A DNA stretch of 64,000 nucleotides from Membranipora membranacea (lineage: Eukaryota; Bryozoa; Gymnolaemata; Cheilostomatida; Membraniporidae), in contig OU612074.1 of NCBI GenBank assembly GCA_914767715.1, positions 23,050,062-23,114,061 of the forward strand, in the 5' to 3' direction. The translations under genes and the position numbers were made by a program. Numbering within the stretch: the first letter of the stretch is position 1; every line of letters begins with the position of its first letter. The notes below the pieces were generated by a model that was given only the letters and a program-made list of their open reading frames with translations, was not told where the DNA came from and made no database searches. Below, one piece after another: positions 25,969-40,900 of the stretch.

Positions 25969-28900
25969 GTAAGTACAGTTCAGAGTACATGCGTTGCAAT
26001 GTCACCATATTTAAACCTTTATGGTGGTCAATCAGATTTCTCTTCCGAAAGCTGGGCGAGCTTCTTTAAGATTCAGCTGATATGACTTTCCCACAATTAT
26101 TCCGTGATGTCACAGCTGAAAACTAGTAGCATTAAGGCGAATGTCTGTTGGAATCCATGACACCAAATTTCTTCTCGGGGAGGGGGGGTGTGTTTTGGGG
26201 GGGGGGTGTGTTTTGCAATAATTCTGAGAGAGTCTCCGTTGTCTATGCCATCCGAAATGAGGGTAAATATGCTCCAGTCTTCCGGGACCATATTACATTG
26301 GTACCCTTGTTAAATGTTATTCATAAACAAAAGTATCAACAACTAAAGAGGATACATATCAAGCTTACATATTATGTATCCTTGAAGCAGAGTACAGAGG
26401 CTACATATTTCAATCTGGCGTTTGCTACACTTTTTCTGAAAACTAAAAAAATTCCGATGTATGAGGTGCTGGTCTGCACCCCAAAGTTACTCATTAATAC
26501 GCTTTGCATATGTGCCTCAAGGGTACAACATAAATATCCTTTTGCCTGCTATATGTGTCATTTTTTCTTTGAAAGTATAGCCCTAACCAGACTGTATTCT
26601 CAAAATTAATCTATTTTCTCACAACAATTTAAATTGCTGCCAATGAAAACTTCACTCAATAATAGTGAAAACCAATGTAATCTATATCAGTTTCTAAGAT
26701 CATCTCCAAATAAATAATAACTAACTATTTGAGTATGTTGTGTCATTTCTGTCTGCATCTAATCTATGGCCTAACACCCATACTTTTCTTCATAATGAAT
26801 GAGCCCAATTCCCATTGACATAGGTAAAATCTTAAGACAAGAAGGCATACCTTCTGAGTAATATCCAAAGATTTTGATAAGTTACGAGCCTCAAAATATA
26901 AGCTATAAACCAATATATTATTATTGAGATGAATATGCTAGCCCATGTCCCACATTGAAACATTGAAACATTTAAACTGCGTTAAGTGAGATCTGAGTTT
27001 TGAGATATGAAACCCATACATTATTATTTTGCTCAGCCCTCTAACTAACAGGTGAATATTACTTACTTTCAATCGCTACAGGCTGACACAGAAGAGTCAA
27101 AAGATACTTACTAAATACCTTATCGCTGCCTCGGCAGCAGCTCTTCTCTTTCTTATCATCACTATAGCACTGGTTATAGCCTTGGCTTCTAGGGGAATAT
27201 CATGCAAGAAGTCAGTCATAGCAGAGCAACAAGCAGGTTAGTCTGAACTCAAGTCTTTCTCATATCTGTTGATTAACACGGAGAGTGGCACATCTTCTAT
27301 CCTGCTCCCGGCAAGGTCTTCCGTTCATAACTGCCTACAAGGTTCGGTGATTTCTTTCATTTGCAATCTCCTGTGAGTTACCTCAAAACTACAATCATTT
27401 CAATAAAGTGATGAGTGAGCTTCCTAATTACAAAACAAACAAAGCTGCTCCTGTGCATTGAATCTGTTACGATACAACATACAGTGGTGTTTGTACCGCT
27501 GCATAACACACAGGTCTTCAGTCTACAACCTCCTCATGGCCAGCCCCAGCAGCATAAACCCACCCCTATGTGTTGGTGAGCATCTCAATCAATCTCATTG
27601 ATTCCTCAGTGCATCACTTCTTGCTCTTTATCTATTAATTACATTCCTGATGATTTGTAGGTGGTGAGTCTGATGTGTGTTTGACAGCAGCTTGTGCACA
27701 AGCAGGTGAGTTAAAACTGAACTTATTTAATCGAGGTAACAAGTGAGAACTTTTACTTTTTGTAGCTTTTTTTTCTACAAGTGTTTATTGTCTTATAATT
27801 GCAAGGAGAATAAGGTTTATAAAAAGTGACTAAAAACTACAAAAGGGCCTATCAGATAGTTGGAAATTAGAGTTATGACAGCCCTGTTCAGCACACTGTA
27901 GTCCCTAGTAATCCCTGTAATCCCTAGTCTGTGAATTCAAATTTTACTGAAATATGGTGTCTTTCAAAACAACAAAATCATGTCACAAATCTACTCTGTG
28001 GTGAAGATTTAAGAGTCGGAGCTTTATTAGCTGGGAAAACGTGTCATAAACATATTTTGGGGGTGAGAGGGCTTGATTTGTTAGTGCGACGATTTTCAGC
28101 ATGCAAAGTGTTGAAGGTCCTGGGTTCAGATATTGATGCCTCGTCCTTCAGGCACCTGCTTTTTGGCTGCCTGTAATTAAGAATGTGATTGAACCTTGCG
28201 ATTCCTATCCATCAAGTGAAAATTCTGCTTACTCATCCTCTCAAGATCCAATTTATCAATACTATTCATGAAATGAGGAACTCATAGTGCTTTCATAACA
28301 GAGAAATCATGAAACTTAATAGACATCATGAAAGCTGATTTAATCTTTGTCACCTTGTTAATATATATTGGCTGCAGGTGTCTATGAAATATTTGTCAGC
28401 TGGTATCAAATTTTCTCTTCTTCACAAATTTGTTTAAACAATTTTTTACTTAGGAATATAAAAAAAAACTTGTTTGAGAAAATTGGGGCCGAAAATGAGC
28501 CCAAAACATAAAAGGTGTAGCCTATCATAGATGGATTTGACGACAAAAAACCATAAGAGCTGGGACTCGGATCGATAGAGGGTAACACACGGCAGTAATC
28601 AATCACATTGTGGACCAAATTAATATTGTTAATTGTCATATAACTGACATAATTTTGTTATTTTTTGTGTAGAGGCATGTCCATCCCGTTTTCATCCTTT
28701 CTTCATTGTTAACTACCTTGTCTCATAGTCATTGGGTTTGAAGCTTTATGAAACATGATACTATTTGCTTCCCTGCAGTGATCAGTTCAATAAAGTTCAT
28801 ATCATTATTAGTGTTATATTTTTTATTCATTAGCAAGCAAAATGATTGACAGTCTTGACACAACTGTTGACCCTTGCGATGATTTCTATCAGTATTCATG

Positions 28901-31900
28901 TGGAGGATGGATCGATAAGAATGTAATACCAGAATCTAAATTCAGCTATTCAAAGTTCAAAGAGCTCGGAGATGAAATGGCAGTGCTGATCAGTGGTGAG
29001 ACTTAGTTTAGCCACTTTATGATTTCATCGGAGTTGGCTACCAAATGTTGTTTGGTATATCTTTTTCACCTCTTGATTGATATGGCAACAAGTTTCTGCC
29101 TGAACTATCGATTTCCGATTCATTGTTTTTTTTTTAAATTTGCGAATCATTATATTACCATTTGGACTAAGTCTACCTCAATAACCTTTCAAAATAGAAA
29201 CCAACAGCCAATGACCAGAATAGTATACAGCCACAGAGCTATGCAAGGAAAGGAGTATTGTTAAGTTACCGTATTATATATACAGACGAGTCTCTCAAGT
29301 AGGTGGTGGCTCGGTTGGTTAGAGCGCTGTCATTTAGTATGCACATGTTGAAGGTCGTGGTTTCGAATCCCAGTGCATTCCATCGACTACTGGGGTTTGG
29401 TTGGCCCCAAGGTGTGCTCTAAGCTGCCTGCAAACAGAGAACAAGCTGGCGCAGATTTTGCGGCCTTGCCATTGAGGCACTAACATTTCGCCTCCCGTGA
29501 TTCGAGTTGTGGCAAGTGATTTGACATCTGATTTTAATCAACCTTATCGACCATTTTAATCAACCGTTATCTGAATCCTAGACCAGAGAAATGCCAGAAC
29601 CAAGACAAGAATGGAATAGCGGCAATTTTTTTTCTGTTTTTTATAGATTTATTGCTAGAAGAGAGTTTGTCGTCCGATACAAAATCAATGTTGGAGGCTA
29701 AAGACATGTACAAGGCTTGCGTCAACAACGGTACGACCAAGTGATTGCATCTTCTGGGCTGATTACCTCTAAATGTTTGAAATATTCAAGAAAGCTGATG
29801 TTAGAATTTAACAACATTAATCAAGAATTTTGGTGGTTTCATCAAGCCCCAAGCTATGACAGTCATAAAAACAGGGTGTTGTTGACAGATGATAGCTTTA
29901 GAACAAATGATACCTTATGAGATACACCATGGCCTTAGTTTAGAAAAAATGGTAGGGAGGAAAAAGTGTGAGGCGATTCCACAGTATCACCAGAAGGGGT
30001 GCTGTAACCTCCTCCCCAAGCAATTTAAGGTATATAAATAGCAATGGAAATCCTAGAGGATCTGATAATGACGTGGAATATAGTGTTTTTAGGTCACTGT
30101 ATTCAGCTTTTTGCCTCCCCTAGAACTACGCCCTGCTCACAGTTGATGAGCTTTTCAGACCAGCTTCAATTTTTCGGGATGAATCCACATGAATGTAAAA
30201 TGCATAAATCGTGTCAATAACAGTTTCTTATATAAAACACTATGTTTGTCCCTATTTCAGATAAACAAGAGGAAGTGGGAGTTGCCCCACTTCGTGACCT
30301 TCACACTGACTTAGGTGGATGGCCTATTTCTGATCCTAACTGGAACGAGACTGAGTTTGACCTGTTATACACACTGAGTGAGCTGAGTTTGCTCGGTCAT
30401 AAGTATCTGGTGGATGTTTCAGTGTCTGCGGATGAAAAGAACAGCAAAGTTAATATTGTTAAGGTAAGTAAAATGGTGAAGTCTCCAAAGGGCAATGGTA
30501 TTAAACTTCAATGACATGAACGCCCCATGGTGCAACTAGCTGCTTAATTATCTATATCGTATCTCAGGAAGTGTCTATCCTAAGAATGATTCAAATATAG
30601 GCATAAATCTTGTGTCTTCGGTCAACAATTTTCTTTACCTATAGCTGGACCAGTTTGTAATTAGCCTGCCTCACAAGAACTATTACTCTGAGCCTGAGTT
30701 CGCTAAAGAGAGGAACGCATACAAGACCTACATCAGAGAGATAGCGATGGCCATGGGTGCTGACAACAAGACTGTTGACAAAGATGTCAACGATATTATG
30801 GAGTTTGAGACATACTTTGCAAATGTATGTACAAGTCTACAATGGGTTCAAATCATTCAGCTGGCGTTCTTAACCAATGCCAGCTGTATCATAACAAGAA
30901 TGTTCACATGACAGATTGATGAATTTGATATATTCTCTCTCCAACAATTGCTCAGTAATTTTACAAGAAATTAACCAATATCTTTAGCCTCTCAAGGTTG
31001 CCACTAGTTGTTAAGAAATCACTGCTGAAAAAGTTAAGTAATGGTTATGTAAGGAAACTTTATCATTGTAGTGACATAATCGCTCCTTGATTTTTGAAAA
31101 GCAGATAAAGCTCCAATTGTAATACATCCTAGTAGGTTCTCAAAATGCTGACAAATTCTGTGAAATTTTAAGAATATTTTCAACACTCCAATTATGCGGG
31201 GTGGGGATGTTAGTTCATTAGTTGTTACTATATTGAGATAAAGTTTTCTACATTATTATAGATCTCCACAGAGCGTGAGAACAGAGGGGTACTCCCATAT
31301 AACAGAGCCAAGGTCTCAGACCTCACTACAAAATTATCTGATAAGGTGGGAATCAGCACTTTGTAACAATTAAAAATGCCATAACTGAACTCTGTGTTTC
31401 AGCTGACTTGGGAAGACCAGATGGGAGAATTAAATGAAAGTCACAGGGCTTTAGTTTGAAGTCTACGCCAACCAAGAGCTTCTCAAGTATCTTGATTTAA
31501 AAATTAAAGTTCAGAGTCTTTAAGCATCAGTGATCATCTAGTCACGGTGACAGGACGAAAACTGTTCTTTTATAAGCTGGTCACATTTTCTCAGCCCATT
31601 TCCACTACAATTGAATACAACTCTCCTTTTTTTGGTGGTCTAAATTGAAGTTGGACATGCATATTTTAATTATTGTTTGATTTCCAACCTGACCTTTGAA
31701 GGATATAGCCCACCGTAGATGAATCTTATGATGACTTAGCCTTTCTGAATTGAATTGAATTTATTTTGGTAATTGTGTTAGAAACACATTACAATTTAGG
31801 TGTGAACCATTTCTCTCTCGGTTGTTAAGCAGACGAATACTAAAAGGCACAAAGCTGCACAAAAATCTCGATATACTAACTTTTGGCATGATAAAATATT

Positions 31901-34900
31901 TACGATTACTTTTATAACAATGGCGTAAAATGTGTCTATCCTCAGCTATAACATGTTGAGCTAAATTAAAATACTCATGTCAACAAAATGGTCAGCTTCA
32001 AAAATGAAGCTGTTTTTTAAAAACAAGCTTAAAAGCATATTCTTTTGTCTTTCAGTAGCACCAGTATACCAGAGTTCAATATTGTAGGTAAAAATAGGTT
32101 GGATCAGTGATTGAAAGAGATACTGATCAAACGCCGAGTGCCCCTATTTCGAATCAGACTTGTCATTTGTTTTAACAGCTATGTTTATCTTAACAGTTTG
32201 AATGGAAGAAGTTTTTGAATCTACTCTTCGTCGATACGGATTTTAAGTTCACTGATGACACAGAGCTTGTGGTCCATGCTCCCGACTTCCTTAAAAAGAT
32301 GGCGGAGAAGGTAGCGGTCACATCACCAAGAGTACTGGCTAATTACCTGGTGTGGAGAATCACAGAACTTAGGATTCTATATCTAAATCAAGAACTCCAA
32401 GATATTCAGAATAAGTTCTGGCGGGTAAGCCCAATATTTTTAGAGATCATAATTCAGTCATGTTGGTATGATGGGCTGAATAATCATATATGAGTTGCAA
32501 CAGATAGAAGAAAATATGAAATTGCTTGTCTTATGTAGCGATGTGTTAGCCCAACAAGTAACGAGTCGAATGACTTGTAAGCTTGTTTAACATATTTGTA
32601 ATCGGTTGCTCATCTTTGCATATGCTCTGACAGCTGTACGCTCATCTACCTATTCATGTCTGTTCTGAGTAGGATCATTAAGCCAGTGGTCTACTGAGAT
32701 TTTGCCAAATTCAATGCAACAGGCACAGTCAGAGAAGGTTTGAGTCAACGGAACAGGGTTACACCAAGGATTATATCTTAGTCCTTGAAAATGCTAAAAT
32801 CTAACGATGTTCATAATTTTTTTTTTTTTCAGGTAGCGTATTCAGTCCAACAAAAGCCTCCAATATGGCGGGGTTGTGTACGTTATTTGAGTTATGTTGA
32901 CCTATGGGCTATTGGGAGATCGTTTGCTGACAAACACTTTAATGAAGAATCAAAAATTGCAGTGAGTTGTATATTTTTACATCACATTACTTGTGACGTT
33001 CATTTGGATTATTCATCATCACGTTCATTGAAGTTTGAATTTTCTTGAATCGACCTGCTCTCAAACACTTTAGAAAGGTTGAGGTTGATATAGTGTGATG
33101 TTTTACTTCCTCACTTAGGTAATACAATTTTAAAAGTACTTTGAGACTAAAATTTATTTACTGTTCATCAATATTGTTCTATCATCTAGATGGAAGACAT
33201 GTCAAATGAGGTTCGGCAAGCCTTTGATGTATCTATGTCCAAGACAGACTGGATGGATTCTCAAACCAAGCTGCTAGCAAAAGAAAAGGTGAGCAGTGTT
33301 TTCCAGTTGAGATTGTCTCAAATATGAAAATATCAGCTTGAGCATAATTATTTGATACAACATACAGTGGTGCGCGTACCATTGCACAACACACAGGTCT
33401 TCAGCTTCACACCATGAGTCAAGCGCTGTTTTGAGGCCTTCTCTAGTACAACCTCTTCATGGCCGGCCCCAGCAGCATGAAGCTACCCCTGTGTGTTGCT
33501 GAGCATCTCAATCAATCCCATTGATCCCTCAGTGCATTTTGTAAGTTTCGGTGGTTTCACATAATTGGTGTGTTTACGCTGTTGCGAAACCAGGGAGGCT
33601 CAACTCATCGGCGTAAATTCGCTATCGTCAAGGCACCCGCCCCTTGTGCCACTCGTTCACTTCTCAAATTCACCACATTGAGCATAATTCAACTGATACA
33701 CAAGTCAGAGAGATGACTTGTTAGCGCTACAGCAAGTGGGCTGACTGTGATTTCCTGTCTTGCTCTGCCTGCCTTTTATGCGAGGGCCAAGCTTTTAATC
33801 ATATGTTTGTAATACCTTAGATCTAACTCAAACTCACTTTGATTTTTCGCCAAGGTTAAACTACTTTAATTTGAGTATTAAAAGCATAATTCTGCTTGGC
33901 CTTCTACCCCAAGCAGTTTGCTTATCATCACTTAAGGTAACGTCTAAGACCGATCAGAATATCAACATAACATATACTGTTGGAAAGCTACCGAGCTACT
34001 CGAAATGTTGTTGTGTCATTTCATGGAGGAAATGAGGCAGAAAACGCTGTTTTTGTCAACGCAGGTGGAGGAGTCAAATTAATAGCAATAAATTTCAAAA
34101 CCGGTGGAATATATACTTAGAGATAACTCTCATTGTAAAATCTGATTTTCTTTGTTATATGACTAGTCTAAATTGACTTCTTATGTCGCGTCATACAATG
34201 CATTTTTTTTGTAAAGCCGTGAAAATTTGTGAAACTCAATCATTAACTCAAAACAAAGCCTAGGCTCAAAAAAAATATTAATTATGATGTTCTCTTAGAG
34301 TACCCTTAAAATGTCATAGACATTGACTTTCAACAAATTAGCTTGCATATTGCCCTCATTCTAATCCTTACAAGGATTATGACAAAAATGAATTAAACGC
34401 TGGCCAACTCCAGAAAACAAAGTGAGTGTGCTAAACCCCAGCTTACAAGTAATAGGATTACTTAGCTCCTGTCGTCACACAGTGCTTTTGCCAAATCCAT
34501 GCAGATGAGCTTTCTGCCTCATGTACTATGCTTTTTGTGGCTTGTTTGAGTGCTCTTCCTGAGAGCCCAACTCTAGTCTGAAATTTGGTAGCTGATCTAG
34601 CCATGAATCCACGGCAGCCAACTTCCACTTCGAATAATTCGCAATTCCAACCTTTGTCTTGGCATTGTGTGACCAGATCTTCGTTTCTTGTCAGTTTTCT
34701 CTCATGCGCGTATGAGAGATTTTCTTCCCAAGGCACCGTCAATTCCATCAGTATTAGTGCTTTTTTTCTATGTCAGACCAAGCAATTAAGTCCGGTCTTT
34801 GGTTTGTGATCACAATATGCTGCGGCATGCTCAGTTGCTCTGTGAGGTCGCGTCTCACCTGCCATTCTCCGCTGTTCGTTAATCCCTTTTTGCGCAAAAT

Positions 34901-37900
34901 CTTTTCACGCGCTTCACCACCAGCATTAGCATATTCACACTTCTCCGTGACATAATTACACAACACATTCAGGACGTGATTATGCCTACACATGTATTTT
35001 AACAGGCTCTGTTGGCAATTCGACAGTATATGACGAAGTGTGCCCATGGCCGAGCACTCGGCGCATTTGGAGTTTTCGGTCAAATTCCAGCGTTCCAGGG
35101 TTGCCGGGGTCAGTAGTTGATCATAGGCTGCACCAACCAGAAATCTGATCCTTTGTGGCTCCATCGACCACAATTCTGTCCATTTGAGCTGACGCTGCTC
35201 AACAGACTCCCAACAAGTCCACTGCCTTGTTGGGCTTGGCCTATATCTTGTGTCTGGCGGCGCTCCTCTTCCATCTTGCGCACTCCCATCAACTTCCATC
35301 TCCCGCCTAACCTTTGGGCTTTCCTTTGAGAACCAACGGTTTGCTTCCCAGCCGATGCCATGACATGCAGTTGTCACAGCATCCACCATCTCACTTATCT
35401 CCAGTAGAGAATTAGCATCTCTCACAGTCTCTGTGACAGACCATTTCTTACCAGTGTCAAGTGTTGGAACACATTCCCTTATCCCCTGGTCTGGTGACTC
35501 GTTCAACATCATATCCAGTCTCGCTTTTGATGTTTTGTACTCTTCCACAAGCGATTTCATAGGTAGTGAAAGAGTAAACGAACTGGCATACAGTGCATTG
35601 GTGTTGAAGCTCCTTGGAACTCCGAGCCACTTACACATGGGCTTGTTAATCATTTGCTCCATTTCCTCAACTGGTGTAAGCGGAATATCATAAACTGTCA
35701 GAGGCCACAGAATTCGAGGCATGAGTGCAAAAACATGATCATGAACGATGCAGACTTCACTGTCATCTACCATTAAAAAGCTATCATAATTTGTTTGAAG
35801 ATGCAACTCAAGCTATTCGGAATCCTTGCAAAATAGTCTCTTCAATTCTCGATGCTGTACTAGTTTGAGTTTTCAAATGTTACCTCAATCATAGTTGGTC
35901 ATCATCAACGCCATTCCCAGCATATGCTGTTCGGATTGTGATTATGATTCGTCAAATTCCAGCGTTCCAGGTTTGCCGGGGTCGGTAGTTGATCATAGGC
36001 TGCACCAACCAGAAATCTGATCCTTTGTGGCTCCATCGACCACAATTCTGTCCATTTGAGCTGACGCTGCTCAACAGACTCCCAACAAGTCCACTGCCTT
36101 GTTGCTGTATTTGATGATGTGCCTTTGATGATGTGCGTGACATCGTGCTGACAAGCTGCTTGTGAAAATTTCTCTCTCTCTTGATTAAAAAATTGTAAAT
36201 AATCACTGGATATCATATGGAAGACAGTGCTTTAAGTTCTAAAAAGCGGAAGCGAGATGACCAAGATGACGATCAGCAAGAAAACAAAAAAGAAATGCCG
36301 TACTATTTAAACAAACTCAGAGCACTTAAAAAAAAGCTGGACTCAACAACTCAAGACAACAGCATCGAAATCAAAGGTACTCTTGACAACATTCAAATCG
36401 TACTGGTGTGCAATTCTGCAACATACGAGGTTGTCAAAGCTAATTTCCAGTCCTCGTTAAAAGAGCAAGGACTTTACACCTCTTTACAGACTAACAGGGA
36501 TCAAACAAAAACAACTGTAGTCGCCGTAGTGGTCACAGTTAAAATCAATAAGAAAGGAAAAAAATCTTTATACACTACGAACTTTTATAATACAACATCT
36601 ACCATACTTGTCAATGGTATTAAGGACAAAGATATTTTCCTTGACCACTACACTAAACTTTTCAACGACATTCCTGAACATACTATTAATGCATTGAATG
36701 CCACCATTCAACAGAAATGTAAAGAATTCATTACATCCGAGCAAGGCGTGAATGCGGCAGAAGTTCAACTACCAAGTCTGGAAAATGGCTACACGTCCAA
36801 TCAAAGCTCCAGCACATCGGTTGCCATGGAAAGCACCAGCTCTCACAATCATCAAAGAACATCAGGCAACACATGTGAATCATGCAGCAATATCCAAAGC
36901 CTCATCAGCGTCATGATGAGCAAAATCTCGGAGCTAGAAAAAAAAGTTAAACAACAAAGCACTTTAATACAGAAACTTGTTGACCAACAACCAATAACCG
37001 ATCAAATACAACATCAATTCGACCAACTTGAAACCAGCATCAACAAACATCTAACAAGTAAATTGGAATGCAATTCAAATTCCTCACCACGTGAAAAAGT
37101 TTCTCCCAACAATCAAACAGCATCAGCACAACACTGGGCTAACTATAATCATCAGCGACTTAATCTGCCATCAACTTCCTCAACGAACAACAACAATCGA
37201 ACCAGCATGAGAACACAACCCCCAAAAGAACAAAAAATAGACAACAGTTTCCGCCCTATAGACAATCTTGTCATAGATATTAAGAAGGACTCCATGACCT
37301 ACAGCAACTTTAACCAAGATACCATCAGACGCACCCTCAACAAAACCTTTGGGCCAATCATAATAGAAAAGGTTACCAGATATAACTTTAATACAAACAA
37401 ACCCAAAATTATGATACAGTTCAACCACCAAGAAACAAGAAACAACATCCTACGCAAATGGAACACTGATCTATTTGGTGGATCAAGTATACGCCAAACA
37501 ATCGACCCGAGGTCCCTGACAGAAAATATGGGTATGTTGAAAGGTGTCCCACTAGATGCTGAGGACAGCACTGTAATAAATGATATAAAAGTGCTCTACC
37601 CTCATGCTACGTCAGAAAGAATTTTTAAGGAGGGCAAACCAATGAGAATGTTCAAAATTAAGTTCCATTCTCATGATGATTTTCTTTTTTCTATTAAAAA
37701 TGGCATTTGTCTCCAATCACAAAGTGTTAAATGTCAATTTGAGCAAATGAGATAATGAATTCTGAATTTGCATTTTTGAATGTCCGTGGAATCACCAGCA
37801 AAATAGAGGAGATAAAATCAATTTTGCATCAACGTAAATTCGCGATTCTAGGATTAGCAGAAACATTTTTGAATGAGCATGATGGTGTTGGTATTTATGC

Positions 37901-40900
37901 GGTGCCAGGTTATCAGGTGATTAGGAGAGATCGGGGATATGGTTACGGTGGTGGTCTCATTGTCTACATACATGAATCCGTGCAATTCGAACATCTTGCA
38001 GATTTTGACAATAGCATGCCTGAGTCTATAACTATCAAAGTAAAGCCAAGTACAAATAAAAGTTGTTTAGTCTCATTTATATACAGACCTCCCAACTCCA
38101 AGTCCGCATGGTATGATCTTGCTTACGAATACTTTGAAAAAGCTTTTTCACTGTATAATGAAATGACTATACTTGGAGATTTTAACATCAACATCCTTGA
38201 ACAAAGAAGCAACAGAAAGTGGTTGAATATTGTTAAATCTTTTTCCTTCCGTCAATTGATCTCGGAGCCAACAAGAGTTACAGAAACATCCAGCACCCTG
38301 ATCGATCACATATACACAAATCTGCCCTCAGATATGTCAGAGAGTGGAATTATAAAATATGGAATGAGTGATCATTACTTAGTTTTCATTAAAATTTTAT
38401 TTTCCGCATTAAAGGTAAAAGCAAAAAGAACATCATTTGAATTCAATGACTATTCCAAATTTACAAACCAGAATATACGTGACCTTTTTTCAGGTCGTCA
38501 CTTTAATGATGTATTGTGTGAGAATACTGTAGACCGTATGTATGCAAGATTTAATGACACCTATAGTTCATTAATCAAAACACTTGTCATCACCAAGAAA
38601 AGATTTGTAAAAACTGCTCAACTGCCCAAATGGTTAGATGATGAGGTAAAATCACACATGCATTTGCGTGATAGATTGAAGAGAGAGGGCAAATGGGAAG
38701 AATACAAAATTCAACGCAATTATGTTACAAATTTGATTAAGAAGAAGAAAAAATCGGTTATTTCAGATATAATTAAAAATAACAAAAATAACACCAAACC
38801 TGTTTGGGAAGCTTTAGGAATCAATCAAACTAAAATTTCACCGATGGTCAATATCGGTGGTTTATCCCCTGATGAATTGAACAGACACTTCACATCGATT
38901 GCAAAATCTATAACCAAAGACATCCCTGATTCCCATTAATATAACATTATTAGACCAGTGACAACCCAAACTTTTTCTCAATTGACTCGCTTTACTCCAG
39001 AAATTTGTTTCAAATACTTAAAAAACATTTCTGACAATAAAGCAACTGGTCATGATGGTATATCTGTTAAGGTTTTGAAGAAAACATGGCCTCACATATG
39101 CGACATTGTAACTGACATGTTCAATAGAGCATTAATAGAGGGTGTATTTCCTTCACAGTGGAAAACCGCAAGAGTAATTTCTATTCATAAGGGTGGAGAT
39201 ATCAAAGATCCATCTAATTATCGCCCTATATCAATACTTCCTGTGCTATCTAAGATTTTTGAGAAACATGTGAATTCAAAAATTCAAAAATATCTCACCA
39301 CAAACAAACTTCTTCACAAATTACAATGCGGATTTAGAGAAGGTTATTCCTGTGTTGATTCCCTACACAAACTCATTTCTGACTGTTTGTCAGCCAGATC
39401 AGATGGTCACTTTGTTGCTATGATGTTTTTGGATTTCAAAAAAGCTTTTGACTGCGTCAACCATAAAATTCTTCTGAAAAAATTGACAATGTATGGTATA
39501 ACGGGCAAACTGCACTCTCTCATAAAATCTTTCCTAACAGATAGGACACAATTTGTAACTATACAACAAGGTGCAAAAACTTCAAAAATTCTTCCAATAG
39601 ACATTGGTGTCCCCCAAGGCTCAATTCTGGCACCAAGTTTATTCCTCATATACGTCAATGATCTTTTATCCTACACATTACATTCCAAGGCATTTGCCTA
39701 CGCTGATGATACAGTTTTCGTATCAAAATCTGACAACTTTGATACACTTAATGATTTATGTGATGCTGATCTACACTTGATAGAAAGTTGGTGTAGGAAT
39801 AATAGGATGTTGATAAACATAAAAAAATCTCACTATATGCTTGTACAACCCTCTCATAGAGCCACATTTCTAGATTTAGATCTAAAAATTAACCATAAAA
39901 AACTAAACCGAAATGCCAATACCAAACTCCTTGGTTTTACTTTGAATGACTCATTGACATGGGACGATCATGTAGACCAGATTTGCATCAAAATAAACAA
40001 AAGTTTGGCATTATTCCAGAAATGCAGGGCATTCCTAGATAGTAAATCATCTCGTAACTTTTATTTCCAGTATGTCTTTTGTCATATGATATATGGCATC
40101 CGCATATATGGCAACCTATCACCACAATATATTCTTGAAAGAATATACTTGCTCCAAAAGAGGGCTTTCCGCCTAATAGCAAATGTCAGCCACATACCAT
40201 ATCATCTAATACATACAAGAGATTTACATACATCTCTTGGTCTGATTCCTTTTCCTCTCCTTGCTGGTCATTTCACCTGTATTTTTGGTTTCCAAATTTT
40301 GCATTTGATTGCACCTGACTTTCTTTTGGAAGGCTTTATTCCAGCTAGCTCTAAAATCTTTTTTAGAGACAGATACCTATGACATTATCACACTGATCAA
40401 TTAAGACAAAAAATCACTACAACTTTTAACTCTTTACCAATTCAGATACGCTCAGCAACCAAACTCACTCATTTTAAACAACAACTATCAAAGCACTTTA
40501 TATCCTATTAATTCTTGTTACTTGAGTATTTTCTCTTTTTCTCTCCGCTTAAGTTTTTTCTTTTTTGTTCTGTCACTGCATGAAAAACATTCCTAAAGTT
40601 GATGTAGAATGACAATAAAAGTATATGAATCGAACCCGAGCATCTTTTGACCACTGAGTTCTCGTCACTAAATGTTCACTGTTTTAGCTTGCTGCGATGA
40701 ATAATGCCATTGGTTATCCGGACTGGATTCACAACGACACTGCGATGAATCTGATATACGAAGGGGTAAGTCTGAGTCAGAGTCTGAGACGATCTGGTTA
40801 TCAATGATCACATTGTAAATAGTTGTATGTACGTAGTTTTGATTCTAAATTTTTCTGTCAGAATTAATTGAGAAGATAATCTCAGGCTAGAAGAATGCAA

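Larger units (their letters stand above)
35951..40624 (+). mobile_element. Two-ORF CR1/Jockey-group LINE inserted in copy B intron 11
   Basis: Copy A has the empty site (GGTTATGAATCGAACCC at 7011-7027). In copy B the flanks are ATGATTCG on the left and ATGAATCG on the right, an imperfect 8-bp target duplication. The element has a 5' leader, ORF1 (36217-37755), ORF2 (37755-40511 with two stops) and a 3' end GACAATAAAAGTAT carrying a polyadenylation signal. Its first 154 bp (35951-36104) duplicate 35079-35232 and are not ordinary LINE leader. It lies in the same orientation as the host gene, inside an intron. Confidence 0.85.

Noticed and set aside
25834-26085. 83-codon frame beginning MKADTR upstream of copy B
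   Set aside because: It is out of frame with exon 2 after splicing, and the copy C equivalent has early stops; the other frame joins correctly.
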